The translations under genes were made by a program, and so were the position numbers. A stretch of DNA of 20,083 bases, from the NCBI GenBank assembly GCA_002377985.1, contig DFQW01000202.1:1434-21516 (forward strand). Reading direction: 5' to 3'. Below, one piece after another: positions 1 through 6,146 of this stretch. The notes below the pieces were generated by a model. It was not told the origin of the DNA. It saw only the letters and a program-made list of their open reading frames with translations, and searched no databases. Numbering within the stretch: position 1 is the first letter of the stretch; the number at the start of each line of letters is the position of its first letter. Source of the DNA: Halieaceae bacterium UBA3479. GTDB lineage: Bacteria; Pseudomonadota; Gammaproteobacteria; Pseudomonadales; Halieaceae.

Positions 1-577
1 TCAAATTCAGGCCGCCAACGTGGCCTCGCAACGACAGATCGACCGCCTCGCCGTCGTTGACCGACTGGGCCTCGGCCCCAAGGGAACCACTGAAACCATC
101 AAGGTCAGTCTTGGGAATGCTGTTATCCACCACATTCACAATGCCGCCAATCGAACCATTGGAGTACATCAAGGCCGATGGGCCGCGGACGATTTCAATC
201 TGCTGGGCATCATTTAGACTGACATCCACCGCATGGTCAGGCCCCAGAGCAGAAACGTCGCGGATCACTGTCCCGTTATTGAGCACCTTGACGCGGTTGC
301 CACTCATACCGCGGATAATCGGCTGCCCCACTGCCCCACCGAAATCAGCGGAGGATACGCCCAGTAGGGAATCTAGATGTTCACCCAGTGACTGGGCGCC
401 CTGCGCAGCCAACGCCTCGCCGTCAAGAACGTGGATTGGCCGTGTTGCCGTTGATTCATTGATGCCGACGAACGATGCCGTGACAATAATTTCTTCTAAT
501 AAAGTTTCTTCGCTCGCATTGGCCAGCGACGGAAACACCGCCACGGCAATGAGAGCATTCGCTGCTATGCGCTGCAT
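1..577 (-). CDS. TonB-dependent outer-membrane receptor, ZnuD-like, N-terminal part (runs off the left edge)
   Basis: On the minus strand an open frame runs from an ATG at 577 to the window edge without a stop (192 codons), so only the N-terminus is present. It starts with a signal peptide (residues 1-21, ending LANA) and a TonB-box-like stretch EEIIVTA at about 28-34. A plug domain follows, with the signatures IIRGMSGNRVKVLNNG, GPDHAVDVSL, EIVRGPSALMY and GSIGGIVNVVD. The GPDHA segment and the general pattern recall the ZnuD-type zinc/heme receptors of Neisseria and related proteins; this is a resemblance from memory, not an alignment. The ribosome-binding site is GGAGG, five bases before the ATG. 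It follows the small His/Cys protein at 623-907 by 45 bp and is probably co-transcribed. The family imports scarce metals or chelates across the outer membrane using TonB energy. Family assignment is secure; the substrate is inferred. Confidence 0.9.
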   Translation of the reverse strand, partial: MQRIAANALIAVAVFPSLANASEETLLEEIIVTASFVGINESTATRPIHVLDGEALAAQGAQSLGEHLDSLLGVSSADFGGAVGQPIIRGMSGNRVKVLNNGTVIRDVSALGPDHAVDVSLNDAQQIEIVRGPSALMYSNGSIGGIVNVVDNSIPKTDLDGFSGSLGAEAQSVNDGEAVDLSLRGHVGGLNL

Positions 578-622
578 GCTCGCCTCCAATCATTGTGGGT
601 CCAGTGAACTAAGAGAGTGAGT

Positions 623-907
623 TCAGCTGAGAGGCGGAGCGCGAGCCTTAAAGAGAGAAATGACGGAGGCGACAAAACCTGATGCAACCCATCGGGTGCC
701 GAAAACATCGCGCTGGAGAATAAAGACTGCCTGGCCTACTTGCGCGTCAATACCTGCATCAATTGAGCAATGACTGCATTCAGCATGGTTCTGACCGAGA
801 CTTGCGCCAAGATTATGCTCTAACGCATGGGCCACGTTGCCAAAAACGAACAGCGTCGCGACAAAAAGTGCGATGGGCGCAAAGTGCTTCGTTCGATGGA
901 TCGACAT
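623..907 (-). CDS. small secreted His/Cys-containing protein, DUF2946-like, possible metal chaperone
   Basis: This is a 94-residue protein with a signal peptide or single membrane segment (about 9-28, ending NVAHA). A cluster of possible metal ligands follows: H31, H41, C44, H46 and C47 in the motif HAECSHC. The C-terminus ends in KARAPPLS; a terminal RAPP or RGPP pattern is common in short DUF2946-type and similar proteins beside metal-uptake receptors. It lies 45 bp upstream of a TonB-dependent receptor on the same strand, which suggests an operon in which it binds or hands over metal in the periplasm. No clear Shine-Dalgarno sequence precedes the ATG at 907. The start was chosen because it gives a complete signal peptide. 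The general class is fairly well supported; the metal and the role are inferred. Confidence 0.7.
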   Translation of the reverse strand: MSIHRTKHFAPIALFVATLFVFGNVAHALEHNLGASLGQNHAECSHCSIDAGIDAQVGQAVFILQRDVFGTRWVASGFVASVISLFKARAPPLS

Positions 908-1327
908 GGCCGGCGCAGGCTAGTCGAACTGTCCCGTTAAATCAAGTGCCGTGTCTTTATAAGCAGGGTGACGTAGTTGAGTGAGAGATCTCATGCACTG
1001 TGCTGCGATTGCGTTTCTTTTCCGCACCAGCACGGAGCCATTGCACCACCCTGGTGCGCCCCGCGGACAACGCGGATTTGCTAAATACGTCACGATATAG
1101 TCACAAGGTTGAAAATGTCACGTTATCCTTATAAGTTCGAGGGGTGGTTAGTCAGGGTGCGCGTAATGTGTTTTGAAATGCAGTATTGGCGCGGATATTG
1201 CTCCGGTTAATGTGTTTGAGCAACCGCATGGCTATCGACAGAATTAAAGTTGCCCAGCAATGTCGGCTTGGCACGCGCTTTACGGTACAAGCCGCACGGT
1301 CTTAGCAAGCAATAACGAGAGCCACAA
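908..1327. other. intergenic region between divergent genes, no gene seen
   Basis: These 420 bases separate the minus-strand receptor pair from the plus-strand Sia-like operon. Short open frames here have no family resemblance and no good ribosome-binding site. The region must hold both divergent promoters. An A/T-rich segment around 1122-1135 has GTTAT and ATAAG half-sites four bases apart. This is an imperfect inverted repeat that could be a metal-regulator site but is too degenerate to name. A sigma-54-like site is listed separately at 1268-1283. Confidence 0.6.
1268..1283 (+). promoter_or_regulatory. candidate sigma-54-type promoter (one mismatch in the -12 element)
   Basis: The sequence TTGGCACGCGCTTTAC matches the -24 element (TGGCAC) fully. 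GG is followed after ten bases by AC where the consensus has GC. Transcription would start near 1294-1296, about 33 bases before the first start codon of the TonB-like/Sia operon. The position is sensible, but the -12 mismatch makes this weak and no enhancer site was identified. Confidence 0.25.
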
Positions 1328-1378
1328 ATGAAAACAACACCCTATAACTACTCGAACGTCGGACAAAATCATGCATAA
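1328..1378 (+). CDS. short leader ORF (16 codons) overlapping the start of the TonB-like gene
   Basis: The ATG at 1328 is preceded by GAGAG at a six-base spacing. It opens a frame MKTTPYNYSNVGQNHA that ends in TAA at 1376-1378. The stop lies just past the ATG of the next gene at 1371, so the two overlap by eight bases in different frames. The downstream ATG has no evident ribosome-binding site of its own, so translational coupling through this ORF is plausible. No resemblance to a known peptide is recognised, and chance is the main alternative. Confidence 0.3.
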   Translation: MKTTPYNYSNVGQNHA

Positions 1379-1760
1379 GAGCACTGAAATACTAGGCGTC
1401 AGCAAGTCGATCCTCTTAGCGCTAGCTGTGGCCATGGCCGCCCCGTCATTTGCGGCATCGGTAAAGGGAACGTCGCCCGCGGGCAATGAGGTTGATGTTG
1501 AGATAACGAGTACTCCGGCCCTGAAATATCCTCGACGGGCAGAGCGGTTGGGCGTAGAAGGATACGTCGTCGTTGGCTTTGACTTGTCCGCGGAGGGCGA
1601 GCTTATTGATCTGAGAGTAATAGAAAGCGAACCTCGATTGATGTTCGATAAGTCCGCTTTAAAATTTGTTGAGGGCATGAACTTTTCTGTTCCCCAAGAG
1701 GACGGAAAAAAAATCTTAACCCGCGACATCAAGTTCAGCGTCCAGTTCCAGCTTCAGTAA
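1371..1760 (+). CDS. secreted TonB C-terminal domain protein
   Basis: This is a 129-residue protein with a signal peptide (hydrophobic segment about 12-27, likely cleavage after SFA at 28). A TonB C-terminal domain follows at about 48-127. Typical signatures are LKYPRRAERLGVEGYVVVGF, the G..IDLRVIES strand, and an FDKSAL helix followed by a conserved F. TonB domains normally contact TonB boxes of outer-membrane receptors. This one lacks the usual proline-rich spacer, and if the signal is cleaved it has no inner-membrane anchor, so classical energy transduction is doubtful. It is better read as a periplasmic binding or adaptor module. It ends only 16 bp before the SiaA-like gene and is almost certainly in the same operon, suggesting a role in what the sensor perceives. 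The domain call is confident; the role is inferred. Confidence 0.82.
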   Translation: MHKSTEILGVSKSILLALAVAMAAPSFAASVKGTSPAGNEVDVEITSTPALKYPRRAERLGVEGYVVVGFDLSAEGELIDLRVIESEPRLMFDKSALKFVEGMNFSVPQEDGKKILTRDIKFSVQFQLQ

Positions 1761-1776
1761 TAAGCGAGCACCACTC

Positions 1777-4032
1777 ATGACGATAAAGATCAAAATGCTG
1801 TTGATCATCCTAGTGGGTATTGGCCTGCTCTTTATTGCGAACATTTACTCCTCTCTGCAGACGAATACCGCCCATAAACAATACAGCTCCGAAGAAAGCC
1901 TGACCGCGCATTCTTCAGCGTGGTTCAGCAATATGGACACGCAGTTTGTCAGCAATCTGCTGGCATATGACCCCGCAGATGGCTCGGAGCGTAATGTCGG
2001 TTTCTGGGATCCGGAGTCAGATGCTTTCGCAGGCTCCACCGGCGAGAATCCGCTATTTGCCGCCATTGTGGACAAAGACACCGAGACCGCGGAAGGATTA
2101 TTTGCGCAGGTGTTCTCCGATGCCATCATGGAAGAACAGATTACATTTGCAATAGCCTACGACAAAAGAGGCCTGCAGCTTTACTGCGAGTCCAGCCTGT
2201 ATCTCGTTGGCGTGGATCCCTGTGATGAGTCCGCCCAACCCGATTACTTTCTGAAGTTTGGGTCGTTTGTCAGTTCGTTAGAGAATGGGTCTGTCAGGCG
2301 AGTTACGCAAATTAATGACCTCTCAGGAGATCAACCCGTCTCCATCAATGACACGCTTGTATTTCCCTTAATGGATAGTGGCGAAAATCTTATTGCCATG
2401 GTTGTGGTCGGCCGCAATGTGATAGACAGCCTTGAACAGTTCTCCGAGAACTTCGAAATTGAAACTGCAATCGCTATCGGCGAGAGAGCTCTAACTGTTC
2501 ACGATTATTATGAGGAGGAACGCCCTCCGGAACTCAACAAGCTGATCCGGACGGGAATTTCTCACGCAGTTGAAAACCAAACTTTCTCCTACAGCTTTGT
2601 TGCGGAGGAGCAAGGTACTCGGATTTCTTCCATCCCATTCAGTAAAGAAATCAGGGCAAGCGATCTTAGAATTTTGATCTTTGATGATCAGGCTGAGTTA
2701 CTCGCCGCGCTCCAAGAAGCCGAAACAACGGCCTTCATCATTTTTGCGACCGTCTCTCTGACGATTCTTGGGTTGGTATTTGTCATGACCACCTCCTCGT
2801 TCAATCGCATTGTGGATGCGATACACCTGTTGGAGAAAATGGGCGAGGGCGATCTGTCTGTAGAGATACCCGCACAGAGAGGCCTTTTTTCCTCTAAAAA
2901 CGACGAGGTGAGCCGACTCCAAAACACCATTGACGATTATCGACATCACCGTCAGGAAGCAGAGGTGCAACGCCGCGATCGCGCTAAGAGGCGAGACGAG
3001 CGCGATGGCATTATGTTCGAGAAAATGGCAGCGCTGGCTGAGCAACTTGAAGGTCAGGCCAGAGATCTGCTCAAACAAGAGATCGCAGGCATGCGCGACA
3101 CGGTCTCATCGGGCACCGATGAGGAAAAAGAGAGAGCCTCGATAGAAGTGATGTCCAAGGCCTTCTCCAGAATGTCTGACGAAGTCACAACTTTGATTGA
3201 TGCCCGAACTCATGAGCTCGTTGCTGCGAAAGACGAAATCAACAGTTCTATCCGCTACGCGGCTAAATTGCAAAACGCGCTCTTGCCTAAGACGATGCCA
3301 GGCGACTTTGACATCAATGTGGAATGGCGGCCGAGAGATCTGGTGGGTGGAGACATTTACTTCATCAAAGACTTCCCTGATCGAGTCTATATTGCGGTAG
3401 TGGATTGCACGGGGCATGGCGTGCCTGGAGCATTCCTGTCGATCATCGCTCGAAGTCATCTGGACAAGGCTATTGATGCCAATAACTATCAAAGTGCCGG
3501 CGCTTACCTTTCCACGGTTAATGAGTTACTAAAAGATACGCTGTCGCGTTCTGACCAAAAGAACACAAGCGAAGAAGGGTTCGACGGGGGCGTCTGCATT
3601 TATTATCGGAAGCAGCACAAACTGGAGTTTGCAGGGGCAAAATCCTCGATTTTCAATGTTAACGGGATTGACGCCACCGAGACTACAGGGGATCGCAAAT
3701 CCGTTGGCTCCACTCGAATGGCGAGCGACTTCACCTTCACCACCCATGAAATTGCCTCACCCACGGGGGCCTTTGTCATGCTGACCGATGGCATTACCGA
3801 TGTAATGAGCCCCGAAGAGAAGCCTATCGCCTTTGGACGACGACGCGTCATGAGAATACTGAGAGAGTCGCCCGACAAAACACCGTCCACTATCGTTAAA
3901 AATATTATGCGCAGTGTTAATTTATACCGTGGCGACGCGCCATTTCGGGATGATCTAACACTACTCGCCTTCTCGCTTATAGAAGACGATAGCGAGATAA
4001 GTACAGCATCAGCAGTTGGAGAAGACCCATGA
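1777..4032 (+). CDS. siaA: SiaA-type sensor serine/threonine phosphatase (periplasmic sensor, HAMP, PP2C/SpoIIE)
   Basis: This 751-residue inner-membrane protein has TM1 at about 7-22, a periplasmic sensor region at about 25-315, TM2 at about 317-339, and a HAMP domain at about 340-395 (MGEGDLSVEIP). Charged helical linkers at about 385-435 and 480-505 follow. The PP2C-like SpoIIE phosphatase domain spans about 510-735. Metal-binding residues are visible: GGD at 524-526, DCTGHG at 543-548, TDGITD at 670-675 and RDD at 724-726. The linker segment SIRYAAKLQNALLP is typical of RsbU/SiaA-like phosphatases. In P. aeruginosa, SiaA dephosphorylates SiaC in response to an external signal. Here the stop overlaps the start of the siaC-like gene (ATGA), implying translational coupling, and a TonB-like protein lies immediately upstream. 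The start at 1777 is chosen because it gives a complete first membrane segment; its ribosome-binding site is weak. The input signal is unknown. Confidence 0.9.
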   Translation: MTIKIKMLLIILVGIGLLFIANIYSSLQTNTAHKQYSSEESLTAHSSAWFSNMDTQFVSNLLAYDPADGSERNVGFWDPESDAFAGSTGENPLFAAIVDKDTETAEGLFAQVFSDAIMEEQITFAIAYDKRGLQLYCESSLYLVGVDPCDESAQPDYFLKFGSFVSSLENGSVRRVTQINDLSGDQPVSINDTLVFPLMDSGENLIAMVVVGRNVIDSLEQFSENFEIETAIAIGERALTVHDYYEEERPPELNKLIRTGISHAVENQTFSYSFVAEEQGTRISSIPFSKEIRASDLRILIFDDQAELLAALQEAETTAFIIFATVSLTILGLVFVMTTSSFNRIVDAIHLLEKMGEGDLSVEIPAQRGLFSSKNDEVSRLQNTIDDYRHHRQEAEVQRRDRAKRRDERDGIMFEKMAALAEQLEGQARDLLKQEIAGMRDTVSSGTDEEKERASIEVMSKAFSRMSDEVTTLIDARTHELVAAKDEINSSIRYAAKLQNALLPKTMPGDFDINVEWRPRDLVGGDIYFIKDFPDRVYIAVVDCTGHGVPGAFLSIIARSHLDKAIDANNYQSAGAYLSTVNELLKDTLSRSDQKNTSEEGFDGGVCIYYRKQHKLEFAGAKSSIFNVNGIDATETTGDRKSVGSTRMASDFTFTTHEIASPTGAFVMLTDGITDVMSPEEKPIAFGRRRVMRILRESPDKTPSTIVKNIMRSVNLYRGDAPFRDDLTLLAFSLIEDDSEISTASAVGEDP

Positions 4033-4406
4033 TTTTCGAAGCCAGCCAGCGCACGCCCCGGGTCGAACTAACGCCCGTATCATGCCTCATTCGCGGAGAG
4101 TGTTACCCGGAGAATATTTCTGAATGGTCGGAACCCATTCTTGGGGCGCTGGAAGAATGTCTTGGCAATGACGAAACTGAATTCGTCGTCGATATCGAGC
4201 TCTACTATTTTAATAGCTCCTCAGCAAAGTTTCTGTTTGATTTCTTCGAATATTTGGAAGAGAGCGCCGAGGGCGGAAAAAGTGTCGTAATAAATTGGCG
4301 ATATCGAGCCGAAGACGAGACTATGCAAGAGGCTGGTGAGGACTTCGAAGAAGATATCTCTGCATGCTCCTATAACTTGGTGGTGGTCGAACAGGCAGTA
4401 GCGTAA
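4029..4406 (+). CDS. siaC: SiaC-type regulatory phosphoprotein (DUF1987)
   Basis: This is a 125-residue cytoplasmic protein of the DUF1987/SiaC family. Family signatures are TPRVEL near the start, GECYPEN at 23-29, and the core motif YYFNSSSAKFLFDFFE at about 59-74. In P. aeruginosa SiaC a threonine in the equivalent N-T-S-S motif (Thr68, from memory) is phosphorylated by SiaB and dephosphorylated by SiaA, and the unphosphorylated form activates the diguanylate cyclase SiaD. Here the aligned residue is Ser63, which keeps a phosphorylatable hydroxyl. The start codon overlaps the siaA-like stop, and GGAG precedes it at normal spacing. The siaB-like gene follows after 37 bp. The gene order is A-C-B, unlike A-B-C-D in Pseudomonas. 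The likely partner is the neighbouring class III cyclase, since no GGDEF gene is in the window. Confidence 0.9.
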   Translation: MIFEASQRTPRVELTPVSCLIRGECYPENISEWSEPILGALEECLGNDETEFVVDIELYYFNSSSAKFLFDFFEYLEESAEGGKSVVINWRYRAEDETMQEAGEDFEEDISACSYNLVVVEQAVA

Positions 4407-4443
4407 TTCCTGAATAGCGACGTTTTATTCGAGGAAAATCGAT

Positions 4444-4989
4444 ATGACAAACGAAATTGAAAGCAAGGACACGGTGGCGCTGCATACATTTATGCAGGAT
4501 AGAAAGACCTTATTTTGCTATTCCGGCCCTATGACGGAAGATCTTCTGACCACCATTTCCAACCCTGTGCGACATCAATTGTCTGACAAGGAAACTGAGG
4601 AGGTGGTTGCCAAGCGAGTGTTTGGTGTTTTCATTGAGCAGGCACAAAACATCATCCGTTATTCTCATCACAAAACCAAGGCGACGGGAGACAGCATAGG
4701 GACTATCGCTATCAGCGTCGCAGACGACGGCTTTCTAATCGAGGCGGTCAACGTGGTCGATCCATCCAAAAAGGGTATCTTGGAAGCGAGTCTGATTGAG
4801 TTGAGCGTCAAGGATCAAAAAGAGTTGCGGGAGCTCTACAAAAAAAGGTTACGGGATGGGCCTCCCGAGGACTCCCGCGGTGCGGGACTGGGGTTTATCG
4901 AGATGGCTCGCAGAGTGAAGAAGTTCGAGTTTGACTTTGTGGAATCAGACGAAGGCGCGCTCTTTGTATATCGAGGCTGGGTAAAATAG
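4444..4989 (+). CDS. siaB: SiaB-type protein kinase (GHKL/HATPase-like, DUF6272)
   Basis: This 181-residue soluble protein resembles SiaB, the kinase that phosphorylates SiaC. Visible signatures are KRVFGVFIEQAQNIIRYS (57-74), with E65 and N69 at the position of an ATP-binding N-box, and a late glycine-rich motif GAGLGFIEMARR (146-157). The length fits the family. A good ribosome-binding site (GAGG) lies upstream of the ATG at 4444. It is the last gene of the plus-strand operon, and its stop is 18 bp from the stop of the convergent cyclase gene. With the SiaA-like phosphatase it forms a kinase/phosphatase pair acting on the SiaC-like protein. The family call is strong from motifs and context; kinase activity here is inferred. 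Confidence 0.88.
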   Translation: MTNEIESKDTVALHTFMQDRKTLFCYSGPMTEDLLTTISNPVRHQLSDKETEEVVAKRVFGVFIEQAQNIIRYSHHKTKATGDSIGTIAISVADDGFLIEAVNVVDPSKKGILEASLIELSVKDQKELRELYKKRLRDGPPEDSRGAGLGFIEMARRVKKFEFDFVESDEGALFVYRGWVK

Positions 4990-5007
4990 GCGTTACTATC
5001 TTCTGGG

Positions 5008-6021
5008 CTACGAACCCTGTTGATAATCTTCCAGCTCCCTGATCGCCTTTTGCAGGCTCGATTTGGTTGCCGTCAGCTCATCTTGAGACATGCGATCCAG
5101 CACTATAGAAAAATTGCGCTTACCAAAGTCAACCGAGATAGTCTGAGAATCAATTGTGCCCAGCACCTTCCGCGCTTTAAATTCCCCAATGCCCTTCAGA
5201 TGAATGGGCTCTAACTCTACAGCCTCTATCGATTCCCTCACCAGGTTGTAGGTATCCTCCGATATAAAGATTGATCCATGATCGGCGGCCGACTCCAACC
5301 TAGAGGCTCTGTTTACTGCGGAGCCAATTGCCGTATAGTCCAGCCTCGATTCACTTCCGAAATTGCCCACAGTTGCAAATCCGGTATCAATTCCTATACG
5401 CATCTGCAAAGGCTCTTTCATACCGTAATTCACCCACTGATCCGCTAAATTATCGAGCTCTTTTAGCATATCGAGACCCATTTTGACGCAACTGGTCGCA
5501 TCCTCTTTCAATCCTTTGGTCTCTGGATCGCCGAAAAAAAGCATGATGCCATCGCCAATGTACTTGTCGATCGTGGCGCCGTAATCGAGCGCAATTGTTG
5601 TCATCGTCTCGAGATACAGGTTAAGGAGGCTGGTCACATCCTCAGACTCCATACTTTCAACAAAATTGGTGAAGCCGCAAAGATCAGAAAAAAACACGGT
5701 GAGTTTCTTGCGTCGAGTCACCCGGGTGCCGGCCCTTGAGCCAGAAAAAATAGAGTTATACAGCTGGGGAGAGAGGAACTTGGACAACTGCGAGGACATG
5801 CCCTCCAGCTGGGTGTTGGTCTCTTGGGCCTCCTGTTTTAATTCATTAAGCCTTTGCTCATTCTTATCGCTGAGTTTGATAATTCTTTTCGTGGTTCGTA
5901 ACAGCTTGCCATACTGATTTACCAGCGAGGAGTAATCCTCATGAGAGGCTTCGCCCTCTTCCATCGTTTGCTTTGCTGCAGCCAGTATTTTGCCTTCCTG
6001 ACCAAAAATGTCCTTTTCCAT
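5008..6021 (-). CDS. class III adenylate/guanylate cyclase with N-terminal helical stalk
   Basis: This 337-residue protein has no membrane segment. Residues 1-85 are strongly helical and include QYGKLLRTTKRIIKLSDKNE (36-55) and a coiled coil to about 80. The catalytic domain spans about 105-290. The metal aspartates are D113 (FFSDLCGF) and D157 (YIGDGIM). K153 and T230 (LDYTAIG) occupy the substrate-specifying positions and match the adenylate type. N237 and R241 (NRASR) are the transition-state residues. All catalytic residues are present. A tail at 290-337 is of unknown function. It converges with the Sia-like operon, stop to stop, with an 18-bp gap. The stalk region resembles the helical region that precedes GGDEF domains in SiaD-like cyclases, so it may be where the SiaC-like protein binds. 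GGGGTGA upstream of the ATG at 6021 serves as ribosome-binding site. Cyclase identity is very likely; cAMP rather than cGMP as product and SiaC control are inferred. Confidence 0.92.
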   Translation of the reverse strand: MEKDIFGQEGKILAAAKQTMEEGEASHEDYSSLVNQYGKLLRTTKRIIKLSDKNEQRLNELKQEAQETNTQLEGMSSQLSKFLSPQLYNSIFSGSRAGTRVTRRKKLTVFFSDLCGFTNFVESMESEDVTSLLNLYLETMTTIALDYGATIDKYIGDGIMLFFGDPETKGLKEDATSCVKMGLDMLKELDNLADQWVNYGMKEPLQMRIGIDTGFATVGNFGSESRLDYTAIGSAVNRASRLESAADHGSIFISEDTYNLVRESIEAVELEPIHLKGIGEFKARKVLGTIDSQTISVDFGKRNFSIVLDRMSQDELTATKSSLQKAIRELEDYQQGS

Positions 6022-6146
6022 ACGAGCTTCACCCCCACTACGCTGTTTGGAAACACCTTTCGAACGACTGTCTCTTTAGCCTGATGATCTTGCCGCACTT
6101 AGCGGCTCACAACAATGCTCCAAAAATGACAGCCACGACAGGTCGA

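Noticed and set aside
57..620. Long plus-strand open frame of 187 codons
   Set aside because: It is antisense to the TonB-dependent receptor, whose signal peptide, TonB box and plug motifs are clear on the other strand.
1122..1135. GTTATCCTTATAAG as a possible Zur-type site for the metal-receptor pair
   Set aside because: The half-sites are imperfect, the spacing is not a clean match, and it lies over 200 bp from the small gene's start.
6092..6106. Small hairpin GCCGC-ACTTA-GCGGC upstream of the cyclase gene
   Set aside because: Only a 5-bp stem and no T-run, so it is not convincing as a terminator or operator.
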